Assembly (NCBI RefSeq): GCF_918797505.1
Contig: NC_092801.1
Span: 11,904,001-11,968,000 of the forward strand
Source of the DNA: Bemisia tabaci
Lineage: Eukaryota > Arthropoda > Insecta > Hemiptera > Aleyrodidae
Direction of reading: 5' to 3'
Length of the DNA: 64,000 nucleotides
Shown here in pieces: positions 11,348-23,160 of this stretch. The notes beneath the pieces are model-generated. The model did not search any database. It had not been told where the DNA came from and saw only the letters and a list, made by a program, of their open reading frames with translations. Each line of letters begins with the position of its first letter. Positions within the stretch are counted from its first letter, which is position 1. The position numbers and the translations under genes are program-made.

Positions 11348-13451
11348 TACAATCGGTGATAAAATAGTGATGGGCCCACATTATTTTGGGGGGAAATCAA
11401 TGCCAAGAAATTCCTAAAATTTCAATCAGACTAAAAAATTTTAGCTCCACTTTTCAGAGCCCCAATTTTTAATCGGGAGAAGCACTGAACTTTTGAATGC
11501 GGTATGAATTTGATAGATCGCTTGATGTGATCCTACTTACGTTTGTTACTTGCGCTTTTTTTTGTTTCCATTTTTATTTTATTGTTATTATTATTCGATA
11601 CGTTAAGTCACATTCGAGTAATCAGGATTCATTTACAAAAATAAGGAGGGGCGGTTTGATATGGAGGGATAAAGTAGTGTCCATACCTTCAACAATGACC
11701 TCATTGTTAAAGTTAAAAGCTCTTTAAATTTTAGTCGCAAGGAAACAATTCAACACCTCAAAACTGTGAAAATATTATCAAAATCGTCGACGATTCTCGT
11801 TCAATAATTATTCATTAGGTACAATTCAATAATTATTCATTTTGTACAAATTTTAGCATCGATTTCCAATGCATATACTCACACATCTGCCTGCACTCTA
11901 AACTGTAAATAACGGTGCACTATGAGATGACAGCGAGCCACCCATTCGCCTGTTCAGAAAAAAATTGTCTTGCGGTCGATTGCTTGCCTCTTGTATTGCT
12001 CTTCAACTGAGGTTGTGAGTTATCAAGCAAAATTAACGCGGTATAAAGCGCCTTCAAATAAAATTGATGCAACTGAAGTTACGTGAGCATATTATCTACT
12101 CTCGCGGCTCGGCGCGGCGTAGTCTTGCGGTCGTCTTATTTTCAGTCCACCTCTGGAAATGTTCTCAGTATCGAGAGAGAGAAAGAGATTTCTCACTCTC
12201 CCAAGTTTAAGGTAAATTCAATATCTTGTCAGTCTCTTGTCTCTCTCAAGTCACTCTTGCGGACAAAAATCTGATCTATGTGACCGTCCTCGGAAGCAAA
12301 ATTCGTCATGGAAACTAAAATTGTGTTTTTGGAACCAGATCATGGTTGTTCTTCGAACATTTTGCTACAAAAAAAATGTCAAAGTAAAGATACTTTTCTT
12401 TTAAAATTTCTAAAATGTTTACGGAAGCGATGAATGCCCAACTAGTTTTTTTAAAATTGCTTACGAGTATATATTTAACAATACAAAAAATAGGTAAAAT
12501 TTACGATGCGGTAAAATATACCTACATAATGTATAGCATGTGTATTTCCTACAAATTAGGTGCATAGAGAATAAAAATGCAACTTGTTTTTCGTTTTGCT
12601 ATTAGGGCCATGCCTTATTCCGTGGTTCATTTCACCTAAAATGTTTAACGTTGCAAATTGGGACCACATTCCCTCAAAATCAGAGTGAATAATCATTCAA
12701 GCGTTAGAATTCATAAATTGACGGACAGTTAGTTCATAGAAGTGCGCTTTCCCGAGAAGCTAATCAAGCGCCCGTATAAACCTGAGAGAAATCCCAAAAT
12801 TCCTGTCCAAGCACTACGGCCTCAACTGTGTCATCCGCCTGACTCCTCGTCGAGCTAATCGCATTTTATTGGCATTCACGCGATATCACACTTAATAATA
12901 AACACCCAACAAAGGAGATAATCACCGAACCTCAACGTTCAACAGTGGACCCTCGGCGGTGGACAATAGCAGTTGACTGTTGCTGTTGTCCGGGTGAAAT
13001 TAGACGGTTTTTAACAAAACCGTGCGCAGAATGCCCGTGTAATAAGTTTAGGCCAGAGTGACCGGCTAAATGACGCCACGGGGTGCTAAGCGCGCGCTAC
13101 GAACAGTGGGTCTTTCGGCGGGGATAACTCAGACCGAGCTGAAAATATTTTATCAGAAAACGTTTGTAGAACATTCATCCATACTTTGCTATCAGTGTCA
13201 ATAAAAACAGGATCTGTAAAAAGGGGCTTTATGTTCCAAAAATTCAAATTGAGTTATTGGTACCATTGTATAGAGTAGGAAAAGGAAGCATAGAGAAAAA
13301 GCACAGAGTGGTACCTAATTTACCGGTTTTTACCGGTTACCACCTAGTTTTACCGGTACATCGTTTCTGAGAATAGAAAAAATGACCAAACCTGCCGAAA
13401 TACAAGTGTTAACGTAGGAGACGCCGCGCCGCCTGATGACGTCACAAAGTG
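11348..13451. other. Non-coding stretch, no gene seen
   Basis: About 2.1 kb of AT-rich sequence. Pieces such as the repeated TTCAATAATTATTCATT at 11800-11840 are present, but no coding exon or repeat family is recognised. Short frames at 11497 and 12083 are unsupported. Confidence 0.45.
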
Positions 13452-13669
13452 CACTGGAAGAAATAACATATTGGATCTAGAGTCCAGACTCTTGAAAACA
13501 TTGACAAGAAAAAATACTCTTGATTCAATCGGATTTTTGCTTGAATCCGCTTAAATTAAAAGGCTTGGTTCTTGATTTAAGCTAGATTCTGATTGAATCA
13601 AGAGTACTTTTTCTTGTCGATATTTTTAAGAGTCTGGACTCTAAATCCAATGTCTTTTTTTTTCCAGTG
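13452..13669. mobile_element. Hairpin MITE K1
   Basis: Ends CACTGGAAGAAATAAC and CTTTTTTTTTCCAGTG, flanked by TG on each side. Inside, GGATCTAGAGTCCAGACTC and the matching inverted GAGTCTGGACTCTAAATCC form the arms, with TACTCTTGATTCAATCGG further in. Two more copies lie at 14831 and 20562. Confidence 0.82.
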
Positions 13670-13747
13670 TGGCAAATTTTCTCACTTTTAAATCTATCTC
13701 CCTGCAATGTCCCATATTAAAGAAAATTAAAAAAAAAAAAAAAAAAA

Positions 13748-14312
13748 TTGCGAATGGACCACTAGACAAGGTACGAATTGTAGCATTCTGATACATGTTC
13801 CTTAACTAAAATTTCACGTAGAATACGACGTGCACGACGAAAATTACCGAAATTCACTCCTTCCAAAGATATTTAACAATTCTTGATGCGTGAATTCAAA
13901 CCATCCGCTCATGAAAACTCAATGCTCTGCGTGACTCACATCGCGCGCTAAACGTTTATCATGACAGTCTCTGCGATATAAAAATGTGGCAACCTCAATC
14001 TTGACGCTTTGGCTCAGCTGTAGCAAATTGCGTATAGTTTGAACAACACATGGTGGGAAATGGACATTACTCGATTGAGAAGCTTGTTGAAACCGTTGTA
14101 GTGCGCGATTCGACTCACGTAGAGCTCTGAGTTTCTTGTGAACGGGCAGTTCAAAATTCCTCTTAACCAATGTGAAATAAAAACGTTAGTATCTTCGTTT
14201 GGAGTTTGTTTCATTAGTTTTCGTTGCGCAAATCGTGCTTAACGTAAAATTTTGGTTAGGAAACATATATCAGAATGCTTAAATTCGTACCTTGTCTAGT
14301 GGTCCATTCAGG
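13748..14312. mobile_element. Inverted-repeat element (R), about 565 bp
   Basis: Ends GCGAATGGACCACTAGACAA and CCTTGTCTAGTGGTCCATTC are inverted copies. The match continues inward through GGTACGAATTGTAGCATTCTG for roughly 80 bp with mismatches. The interior frame of ~80 codons on the minus strand has no recognisable transposase motif. Confidence 0.75.
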
Positions 14313-14788
14313 GCTTTAAGCACCCTTATTGATGGATGAAGCAATGCAATTTTTTCGTACTAATCCTCTTTTGCAAAGCGATGAATGGCATGTGAATGAA
14401 AACGCCGACTGACCCACTGAGCGGCGCCGTCCCTGGGCGCGGCGTTCGTGGTCCCCCGCGCAGGACATGTGTGACAAGCCGCACTGCACGCCACTGCCCC
14501 GATCCGAAATCCCCGACTCCCGAATTCCCGAGTCAATTTAGCAGTATAATAAACTCCTCGATTCTTCACTCGACCCTTCCTCCTTCGTCTCTCTCTTAAT
14601 TCCATTATTGACAACTTTATTAAACTTCACCCTCCCCGCCCTCCCCTCCCCATCAACCTCCCTTTCCCGCTCCGTCGGGACCCTTGTCTCGACAGGGCTT
14701 GTCGTCTATCCCGATTCGTATTTTTCAAATCGTATTTTTGCGACGTGAGATGTTTACATTCTGAGCTGGGAAGAATCGCAGATCACAC
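14313..14788. other. GC-rich non-coding stretch
   Basis: A GC-rich segment (about 14400-14480) followed by a pyrimidine-rich tract (14560-14680). Overlapping frames on both strands lack recognisable domains. Confidence 0.4.
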
Positions 14789-15222
14789 GGGGAAAAATGG
14801 ATTGCTGATTTAACAATTGAATTGTTGCAACACTGGAAAAAAACCGCTTGGATCTAGAGTCCAGACTCTTGAAAACAATGACAAGAAAAAATACTCTTGA
14901 TTCAATCGGATTTTTACTTGAATCAGAATGAAATCCGCTTAATTTAAGAAGCTGGGTTCTTGATTTAAGCAAAAATCCGATTGAATCAAGAGTATTTTTT
15001 CTTGTCATTGTTTTCAAGAGTCTGGACTCTAGATCCAAGCGGTTTTTTTCCAGTGAAAAAAATATGCCCGGCATGTTTCAAATGTACATTTTACAACAGT
15101 GGAAAGCTAATTTAACCACGGGAATAGGTAAGAGAACTGTTTTTAAATTGTAAAACTATATTGAAACATTTCGAATACTTTTTCAACTGCGAAATTGTTA
15201 AATCAGCAATCCATTTTTTCCG
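14789..15222. mobile_element. Palindromic element CC1, carrying K2
   Basis: Left end GGGGAAAAATGGATTGCTGA and right end TCAGCAATCCATTTTTTCCG are inverted copies. GCATGTTTCAAATGTACATT and GAAACATTTCGAATAC continue the palindrome inside. The K2 hairpin has inserted into the left arm. A second copy with a different insertion is at 43312-43740. Confidence 0.78.
14831..15055. mobile_element. Hairpin MITE K2, nested in CC1
   Basis: Ends CACTGGAAAAAAACCGCTTG and CAAGCGGTTTTTTTCCAGTG are exact inverted copies, with AA on both flanks. The arms run about 90 bp each and are the best conserved of the three K copies, so it is probably the youngest. Confidence 0.88.
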
Positions 15223-15752
15223 TTCATTCCTGAAACATTGCAAGGTGGACGAGCCGAGTTTGTTTAAAATGATAATGCAAGAGAGTCGGTGGCGATTCTA
15301 AAATCTTCAATTGACAGAAGCAAAGGTCCGGTCTAACGATCCAAGGCACAATTTGACGCCGCCAAAAACTTTGAATCATATGGAACAGGCAGACAGGCTC
15401 CGTGTTGTGTGTGGTTTTCCAGCTTAATGTTCAGGTTTGTCAGTTCTCCTTTAGATTTCCGTATATGCAACCGGGGCATCCATAGAGCACGAATAGTTGT
15501 ATCCAGGAGTTGCGGTGAACTTCCTGCAACTATTACCGTCGCCAGCAACAACGTCGGCCGTCATTTACATCAATATTTTGCGATTTTCTTCCACGTATAC
15601 TATTTTATTCCGAGAAAAGAAATCCTTATCACCATTATGCTTTAATCGGCTGGGACTTTTTTTTTTTTTTTGTCAAAAAAATTTGTACAATACTCCTTTG
15701 TGCTCTAATATCAATAACTCAGTGTTACGTTTCATGGGGATTGAGGTCCCAA
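15223..15752. other. Non-coding stretch, no gene seen
   Basis: Overlapping frames at 15333-15781 on both strands lack known motifs. A poly(T) tract lies near 15660. Confidence 0.45.
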
Positions 15753-16347
15753 TTCTAGCAAAGAGAAAACAAGAGCCCTAAGATCGGGCCGAGTGGCAAA
15801 CCCTACTTTCAAGAGTTGTCTCTGATTGGCTGATCCGTCTGGTGCCCACTTTCTGCCATTTGGAACCTTTACGGAAAAAAACACGGGGTTCATTTTCTGT
15901 CGAAAATATCTCGGAAACAAGAAAAAATTGCCTCGGACGTTTCAGAAATTCATTCTCCATCTGAAGAGATTCATGGGTAATACACGACACTTTTTTCTCA
16001 AACACACTGAACAGCTCGAACTGGAATTCTTTTTTTTAACGACACCAATTTATATATTTTAAGTTGAGAAAACAAAATTCCTGGTCGAGCTGGTCAGTAT
16101 GTTTGAGAAAAAAGTGTCATGTATCGTCCGTCAATCTCTTCAGAAAAATCTGGAGAATCAATATCTGAAATCTCTGAGTGTAAATTTTTCCTTGTTTTCG
16201 AGATATTTTCGACAGAAAATAAACCTCGTGTTATTTTCCATGAAAGCTCCAGAAAGTGGGCACCAGACGGATCAGCCAATCAGAGACGACTCGTAAATGG
16301 AGAGAGTGCCACTCGCCCCGCAATTCAACTCCGGGCTCTTGTTCCTC
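15753..16347. repeat. Large imperfect inverted repeat (I)
   Basis: Sequence from AAACAAGAGCCCTAAG (15768) through TGATTGGCTGATCCGTCTGG, GAAAATATCTCGGAAACAAG and GACACTTTTTTCTCAAACA is repeated inverted at 16100-16340, ending GGGCTCTTGTTCCTC. Each arm is about 250 bp with many mismatches and the spacer is ~80 bp. Its several 60-116-codon frames mirror each other across the palindrome and are not genes. Confidence 0.78.
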
Positions 16348-16359
16348 TAGTGGACAGTC

Positions 16360-16937
16360 CAGTGGCGATTTCAGCAAGTTGACAACACTGTCAATACTCC
16401 GTTTAAATCCCTTAAAAATATCGCCTTTGGGCGAGGCTAGAGTACCTATATTAAGAGAGTATGACCACTGGGCCCCATGGAGAGGCTTAGGACCCAAAAA
16501 TGGCGGTGCTTTGTTTTGGTTTTTGTGGATGGGAGGGGGGTCATTGCCAACTTTTGACGGTTACCACCAACCGTACTTGCTGCCAATCTTATTACATTCA
16601 AGATAATTTTTCTCAAAAATTGCACACGATTAGTCTTAAAAATATGTAAAGAAGTCGCAAGAGTGCATTTGAGTAAATTTCTCGTTACGATAAGCAAATA
16701 AAACTACATTTTGAGTCATTTTGCATTACATTCATTTATGGCGTCCGTCATTTTTGGGTCCTAAGGGCTCCATTCAGCCTAAGATGGCTGAGCCAATCAG
16801 AGGTGGTAACCCCAGTGGCCATACTCTCTCAATATAGGTACTCTAGGCGAGGCAAGCTGCCTCGTCAAAAATCGATTGTTTTACGTACATTCAAATGGAG
16901 GAATAACAGTGTTGCCAACTTGCTGGAATCGCCACTG
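16360..16937. mobile_element. Inverted-repeat element G1, carrying F2
   Basis: Ends CAGTGGCGATTTCAGCAAGT and TTGCTGGAATCGCCACTG are inverted copies, with GACAACACTG / CAGTGTTGCC further in. F2 splits it within a GGGCGAGGC site. A related copy lies at 47693-47846. Confidence 0.8.
16438..16845 (+). mobile_element. hAT-like element F2, nested in G1
   Basis: Ends TAGAGTACCTATATTAAGAG and ATATAGGTACTCTA, with exact 8-bp flanking duplications GGCGAGGC (16430-16437 and 16846-16853). Internal sequence (CTTAGGACCCAAAAATGGCG, TTTTTGGGTCCTAAG) matches F1 and F3. It has no coding capacity. Confidence 0.92.
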
Positions 16938-17402
16938 AGACGGTCACAATTTCACAATATCGACCGCTGCCAAAATCTATCCTCGGGGGGGGGGGGGGGG
17001 GGGGTTGGATGCCCAATTCTCATTCCACTTCCGGCGGTTCCGGCTCCGATTTCAGTGCCCATACACTCACACTCGCACACTCTCGCCTTCATACGATGAC
17101 TCCGACCGCAGGACCCGTGTATCGGAGACAACACCGCGTCTCGCGCTCGTAGCCATGGTAACGATCTCGAAAAGCTTCCTCCTACAAGTTATGCAATTCA
17201 CCGAGCACGCACCGCGCTCGGATCCGCCGTAATGGAGAACTCCCCCCCCCCCCCCGCCTTGCGATGTGCTCGTGGAGCCCTCTGCGCACTCTGTGATGTT
17301 TAGTCGGGCGAGCTGGAAAAAACTTGGATTTCGAAGATGAAATTTTCAGAGAAACTGGCATACGATTCAGAATCAACGGAGATTCCTTCATCAGAGTCCT
17401 TT
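16938..17402. other. Poly(G)/poly(C) flanked stretch, no gene seen
   Basis: A 20-base poly(G) run at 16985-17004 and a 14-base poly(C) run at 17242-17255 bracket a moderately GC-rich segment. Overlapping frames occur on both strands with no recognisable product. Confidence 0.45.
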
Positions 17403-17548
17403 AATTTCGATGGTAACTACGAATTCAAGTTTTATGGTTTGCAATAGTGCATTTTCTTGTAGCTCAGAAGGTTGGCCACATAAGGTTAGGAAAATGCTCT
17501 GTTGCAAACGATAAAACGTGAATTCGTAGTTTTACCATTGAAATTCAT
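17403..17548. repeat. Hairpin repeat (BB)
   Basis: Left arm TTTCGATGGTAACTACGAAT, TTTTATGGTTTGCAA, GTGCATTTTC is repeated inverted as GAAAATGCTCTGTTGCAAAC, AAAACGTGAATTCGTAGTTTT, ACCATTGAAA. Arms are about 55 bp. A (TTAA/AAAT)-rich tract follows to 17620. Confidence 0.7.
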
Positions 17549-18590
17549 TAATTAATTTATTTAATTTAATTAAATAAATAAATAATAAATTAATTAAGTA
17601 AATTAATTAATAATTTTTTTAAAAAAAAGAAAGCTGTTTACCTTTTTTATTGCCAACAATAAAGAATACCTTCGCCCTCGAAAATTTAAAGTTGAGTTAG
17701 ATGAGAGTTCTGAAAACCCTTTTTTATCGGTATTTTATTTTTTAATCTTACTTTTTGCTATCGCACGGGGGCGCCGGAAATGTCAAAAGAAACTGGAGCT
17801 ATGGTTCATTGAAGTCTGCGGTTCAAAATCGTGGTTTAAAAGGAAGTAATTAAAATTCTAATCTGCCATGTATTATACAGCACAAAATTGTGGGACGCGG
17901 CGCTGGGCCGGGATTTTTTCATGCGCTGGTGTGTGGCGCCAGGCTTGAAAGTTTATCAAAGTTGGTCGGGCAGTTTTTTACGAAAGTTAAGGATGAGCGG
18001 AAAGTCAACTGTAAGCTGAACTTTGTGGCAGATTACACCAGCACACAGGTTTAAACCAACACAGGTTTTAAACATAAGGGAATTTTGAGGATTTTGCTGG
18101 AGTGTGGTGCCACACTCTGTGGCGCTAGGCCCGGATTTTAGCCGAGGTCCGAGCGTGGCGCCAAGATCTGTGGCTCATTGCACCGTAGCCCCAGAAAATT
18201 ATGAGTAATTTTCGCCAGACCATGAAGAGAAAAAAATTAAAATCTCAATTTGCTTACAATTTTGTCAGTTTGGTCAATTTTTTGCACGTTTTTTCAAACC
18301 CCCCCCCCCCCTTCCCTCGCACGGATTTGTTACGTGCCGCTGGGCTTGACTTCTCCCTCTCTAATGGTGTAGTAAATGGGAAAAAGTCATTCTACATAAA
18401 GTGTTTGAGATTATATCATGAGTTGATTTGAGCAAACGAATTCGGACGTTACGGTCCATTTTTCATACTCCGAATTCCGGTTTTGGCTTGAGTGCCCGTG
18501 CCGACCTATGCCCCAGGGTAAACAATCCTCAAGATGCAAACACCTCCTTGTTTTTCTCTATGCATCGCTTCACTTTGTGCAACGTCATGC
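17549..18590. other. Non-coding stretch, no gene seen
   Basis: AT-rich tract (17550-17630), then a segment with related GTGTGGCGCCAGG-like blocks near 17925, 18100 and 18150. A poly(C) run lies near 18300. Short frames after 18200 are unsupported. Confidence 0.45.
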
Positions 18591-19869
18591 TAGAGTCCCT
18601 TTATAGAGAGAGTTAAGACAACGCGGCTCATGGATGTCACAAACGGGAATAAAGATTACACAAATTGGACGTTTTTGTAAGCTTTGATCAACCCATTCCC
18701 GAATTCCCATCTTCATTCCCTCTGTCATTCCACTTGTTCCTTGCCGTACCTCCAATGTCCCGGTCCATTCCAGTTTATAATCTTTGCAATTAGTGAAACC
18801 GTAATCTTTATTCCCGTTTGTGACACTGTGCAGGGCCGGATTAAGGGAGTGGCCACATGGGCCGCGGCCCATGGCAGCAAATCTATAGGGGGCGGCAAAT
18901 TTTGCAATTTTAATAAATGTATGTATAAAAAAAAAACGAATTTAGAAAAAAAATTACAAACGAGAGAAGGCGACAAAACCTCTCATTACCCGAGAGTATA
19001 CGTCTTTCAGAGATACAAGAGACAGCACATTTAATTATTCAAGTAAAGAGAGAAACCAAATAGTTAAAACACGCAATTTGGCCCGGAACGGCGTGACTCA
19101 GAGAGAAATGATGACAAGGACTTGAGATGAAAAGGAAAAGCCCTCGGCGCGGCAATCGGCATGTAACACATATTAGCGCCTACAAGACTGCACGAATACT
19201 TCACGCATTACATCAAACAGAGTGCGGTCATTGCGGTCAGCGTAAAACGGATAGCGCCTACAAGAATGCATGAATACTGCACGCACTGCGCCAAACACAG
19301 TGTGGTCAGCGTGAAACGCATAGCGCCTACAAGACTGCGTGAATGCTTCACGCATTGCGTCAAGCACAGTGCGTTCAGCAGCGGTTGGCGTGAAACTCAC
19401 AGCGCCTACAAGACTGTCGGAATACTTCACGCATTGCGCCAAACACGGTGCGGTCTGCGCGGCGCGGCGGCGGAAGTTAAAATCATTAATCCACATTTAT
19501 GTTTGTTCTCTCATAATTTTTTCGTTCATTTCTTATCAATGGAAGGCCTTGTCCACACAGAGATAGGTTTACGAAACTTAACTTTCGCACGAAATTCCGT
19601 GAACTTTTGCAAGTGGTGTTGACAGGGCTTTCGCAAAAAATGTGTCCAACACGAGTAAACGCGTCTTATGCACCCCTCCCCCCCCCCCCTGGCACGTTCA
19701 TTTGATGGTTTTAATTGATGTTTCAAAACGAATGAGAAGGGGGCAAAATACAGGCGGCCCATGGGCGGCAAGTAGGTAAATCCGGCCCTGACACTGTGAA
19801 GGCCTAAAATGCGGGAACCTATCAGAAATGGATTCACATTGTCTTTACTCTCAGTATAAAGGGACTCTA
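18591..19869. mobile_element. hAT-like element E1, carrying B3
   Basis: Ends TAGAGTCCCTTTATAGAGAG and CAGTATAAAGGGACTCTA, flanked by exact 8-bp duplications CGTCATGC (18583-18590 and 19870-19877). Without B3 it is about 310 bp, the same as E2. Both copies contain GGGAATAAAGATTACA and its inverted partner TGTAATCTTTATTCCCGTTT-like sequence. Confidence 0.92.
18831..19790 (+). mobile_element. hAT-like element B3, longest continuous B copy, nested in E1
   Basis: A 960-bp element with ends CAGGGCCGGATTAAGGG and GTAAATCCGGCCCTG, flanked by exact 8-bp duplications ACACTGTG (18823-18830 and 19791-19798). Tandem ~70-bp units beginning GCGCCTACAAG occupy about 19180-19480. GCGCGGCGCGGCGGCGGAAG ends the array. 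No transposase is present. Confidence 0.94.
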
Positions 19870-20561
19870 CGTCATGCGAGAAAGGGTTGAATCGAGAAAT
19901 CTCAACTTTCGACGGACCTATCCAATGTGCGGCGCGGGCAGTTCGTCGACGGAGAAGCATATCCCTCCCGAAGTGGCTCGGCGGCGCCATTTTCCGTTTC
20001 CTCGATTCGCGAGCGCCCCCCCCCCCCCCCCACCGCCCTTCCCCAGCTCGGGACCGGCGTCTCGGATTATGAAGCGGGGTTTACGGATAATGGGTTCCGC
20101 GCGTATAATATGGATATAATATGGTAGGCAAATAGCGCGCGCTCGCGGATCCCCCCCGCGCCTGTTTACTCTCACGTTCCGCGGATCCTATTATACACCT
20201 ACTCGCCCGGGCACCTCCCCCCCCTGAAGCGCGCCCCCCCCCCCCCCCCCCGGAGCCCGTGGGACCGTTTAGCCGCCGCCTTTAGGCTGCCTTTGAAAGG
20301 GTCTCGCGTCGGGCGATGCCCCCGGGGTCTTGGTGAAGGCTCCTCGAGCTTTCATTACCCACCCTTTTTACCGTGGGTAATCGACAAATTGACGAATTAA
20401 TGCTAGAATGAACTGGAGACGTACACTGGGTAAAAACACATTGGATCTCATTTCCAAATTTCCTGGTAAACATATGAATATTTTTCTTCCAATTTTTTAT
20501 AAATTTTACTCGCAATTTCACCTCAAGTTCCTAAAAAGTTCAAAGAAAAATATGCATAACT
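19870..20561. other. GC-rich, poly(C)-bearing stretch, no gene seen
   Basis: Contains poly(C) runs near 20018-20031 and 20233-20249 and a GC-rich block at 19920-20290. Frames on both strands are Pro/Gly rich by composition. From 20437 the sequence resembles the middle of MITE family A (CCAAATTTCCTGGTAAAC). Confidence 0.45.
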
Positions 20562-20791
20562 CACTGGGACAAAAAAAACACATTGGATCTAGAGTCCAGA
20601 CTCTTAAAAACATCGACAAGAAAAAATACTCTTGATTCAATCAGATTTAACTTAAATCAAGAAACAAGCCGCTTAATTTGAGCGGATTTACGTTTGATTC
20701 AAGCTTAAATCTGATTGAATCAAGAGTCCATTTTCTTGTCAATGTTTTCAAGAATCTGGACTCTAGATCCAATGTGTTTTTTTTTCCAGTG
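20562..20791. mobile_element. Hairpin MITE K3
   Basis: Ends CACTGGGACAAAAAAAACAC and GTGTTTTTTTTTCCAGTG. The arms carry TTGGATCTAGAGTCCAGACT and its inverted copy, as in K1 and K2. Confidence 0.83.
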
Positions 20792-20815
20792 TAGAATGAA
20801 CTAGAGACGTACGGG

Positions 20816-21075
20816 AAAGATGAGGTGTACTCGTAAAGTCGGAATTAGGAGCAATTTTAAAGTGGGCGTGATTCCTTTTGGCAAAATGGAAAAGTGGGAA
20901 TTGACATTAAATCCAAAGGAACTTAACGCCAAAATATGCCAAGTCATGAGCCGTGGGCACGTTACAAGAGCGTTGTGGACAGGGCTCATGAGTTCAAGAG
21001 CCCCGGCCCTGATCCCGAATCCGTCGCCGCTGACGTCACTGACGCTTTATGATTCTCATTCATTTTTACGGCCCT
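20816..21075 (+). repeat. Repeat V, copy 1
   Basis: GGCAAAATGGAAAAGTGGGA, TTGACATTAAATCCAAAGGA, CATGAGCCGTGGGCACGTTA and GCTGACGTCACTGACGCTTTA recur in order at 56571-56838. This copy is open over ~85 codons but the second has several stops. That argues against, though does not exclude, an old gene fragment. Confidence 0.6.
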
Positions 21076-21968
21076 AAAGATGAACTAAAAGTAATAGGAA
21101 CCGTCCAAGCAGCAACTTTCCAAGTTCGATATTAACCGAGATATCGCGTTTTTGCGCTTTGGCACATGACGTCATCCACCGCGGTGATAACATCCTTGGT
21201 TCCATCCACCTTGCTTTCATCAATCAGTTATTAGAGACACGATTGCACTGGTTACTCGACCTGAAATTCGGAATTCGTGATTCGGGTTTTCGGGGTTTCT
21301 GGATTTCGGTTTTCGGTTCGTCGGAATTGCGGTGAATGACGTTATAAACCGAATTTTTCGAAGGGCGATATCTCGATTAATATTGGACGTAGAAAGAAGC
21401 TGATTGAACAGTATTTTTAGCTGATTTCCAGGATCGAGCATCGATACACAATTCTAAGACCAGCTGCGCAACTGACCCTCTTTCGGTTTTACTTGTTGTT
21501 GTTTTTTCCAGTGATACCGTTTAAACACCGAACTATTTTGTTGAGAGATAGTTCTCACAACTGGTGATAGTTGAGTTTTGTGTTGCGATATCCATCGAGA
21601 CTAGATCGATACTTACGAAATAGCATTTATATAGAAACCTGTGATGGGTCGAACTTTGATGTAAACATCACTTTGCTGTATGATCACAGTAAAATATCTC
21701 GAACTGATTGCGAGATGTTGGTCGGTTGCCGTTGGTGCTCGACTCAGCACTTTAAATTAGCCCCGCTAAGCCTTTGCGTACACAATGCTTAAACGACGAA
21801 ACACGACACTTCCATCGGCCGGAGCTTTTCGTGCACCCATGTCAGATTGTGCCGTAAAGTGTGAATAAAAAAGGAAATCAAACGAAAAGACAATAGAATA
21901 CACGCTTCGTTTTGCATTGAGACCGGATGGGGTCTCCTTCAAACTATTGGACGATATCTAGTATTAAG
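21076..21968. other. Non-coding stretch, weak inverted repeat
   Basis: GATATTAACCGAGATATCGCG near 21128 and CGATATCTCGATTAATATTGG near 21366 form a weak inverted pair around sequence with GACGTCATCC. The 21571-21792 frame is not recognised. Confidence 0.4.
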
Positions 21969-22107
21969 TGGACGCACTTATGCTGAAAGGAATTATGTGC
22001 GAATTAATAAAATTAAAAGGCTCTATGCAACACGTGAAACGTATGCACGTATGTCTTATTGATTTAAATTCATTCGCACATAGTTCCGCTTAGCATAAAT
22101 ACGTCCA
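21969..22107. repeat. Short inverted-repeat element (Y)
   Basis: TGGACGCACTTATGCTGAAA and TTAGCATAAATACGTCCA are inverted ends. GGAATTATGTGCGAATTAA and TTCATTCGCACATAGTTCC continue the match. About 139 bp. Confidence 0.7.
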
Positions 22108-22586
22108 AATAACAATTATCGATGCGGGTAGCTTTGAAAATATATTCTCAGTAAATCATGTTTTTAAAAAAGAGATAAAGTTTTGTCTATAGCGCCTCGA
22201 GATTTTGGCATTTTGCATTAATTTTTGCAAATGTGTTTCATCCTCATTTTAGGACAAAATGTCGCACTATATTTGTCGAATATATCCGTTGGTATTGATT
22301 GCAGAAAGAGGAAAAATTGGAAAAAGGAAAACTAAAGTTTCCATTTCTAAGTATTCCCTTTTTGTGGCTTTTGAATTTATAGAAAGGAAATTGTAAATAA
22401 CATTTTTCTGGTATTTTTTTCTAAAGAGGTATTGAATGGCTGGACATATTGGACGTAAAACTCGAATCAGTGCAAAAATGCTACTATTGCTACGTTCCGG
22501 ATAACCGTGTTGCATGCGAGGAACTTGAAGGCGCGCCTCTTTTCTGGCTGGATATACAGTTTAAGTGAAGTGTAAAGTAATCTGCA
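22108..22586. other. Non-coding stretch, no gene seen
   Basis: AT-rich sequence. The 82-codon minus-strand frame at 22267-22515 is unsupported. Confidence 0.4.
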
Positions 22587-23160
22587 GCGATAGCGAAGAG
22601 AGCCTTATGTATATGAAAAAAAGTATTGAAAAAATGAGCTCAGAGTCGTCTGAGCGGAAAATTGTATTGAAAGAAGCCTGCGTTCTTTGTAAAATTGCCA
22701 CCAAAATCATTCGAAAGACTCTTAGAAATCGTTTGGATGATTGAAACTCGACCGATTTAATTTCAATTATATAAGAAGGGCATCATTCATTTTCATGTTA
22801 GGCTAGTGTTAGGCAAGACAGCCGTAAGTGCTATATCTTCTGCATGCATTGTGGTTGCGTTTTAGACACAGATCAAACATATTTTTAGGTTAGAAATCGA
22901 CGGAAGAGGGCAGCATTTTACTTGAAAGCACTGTTTTCATTCGCTCTCTGGAGGAATAATGTCACTTATTACTGTTTTGTTTGAAGCTACGTCATTTTTT
23001 GTGCACCTATGGGTTTCTCACATGTCTCGTCCACGGTTTCATGAAAACAAGATGAATTTCGCTGTTTTAGCTATTTCAGCGATTTCATCTAAAAGAGATT
23101 AGACGAATTTTGGAAACTCGATTTCGAAAATTTGACACTTACTGCTCTCTTCGCTGTCAC
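22587..23160. mobile_element. Inverted-repeat element C1
   Basis: Ends GCGATAGCGAAGAGAGC and GCTCTCTTCGCTGTCAC are inverted. The body includes GGCAAGACAGCCGTAAGTGC, TGGTTGCGTTTTAGACACA and TCTGGAGGAATAATGTCACT, shared with C2 (42502) and C3 (53077). About 574 bp, with no coding frame. Confidence 0.78.

Noticed and set aside
13919..14214. Minus-strand frames inside element R as a transposase
   Set aside because: Only 66-83 codons, overlapping in two frames, without catalytic motifs.
15732..16382. Several overlapping 60-90-codon frames on both strands
   Set aside because: They mirror each other across a large inverted repeat, so they are palindrome artefacts.
20820..21077. 85-codon frame (KMEKWELTLNPKEL region) as a gene fragment
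   Set aside because: The related copy at 56.6 kb is full of stops and neither has splice context, so a dispersed repeat is more likely.
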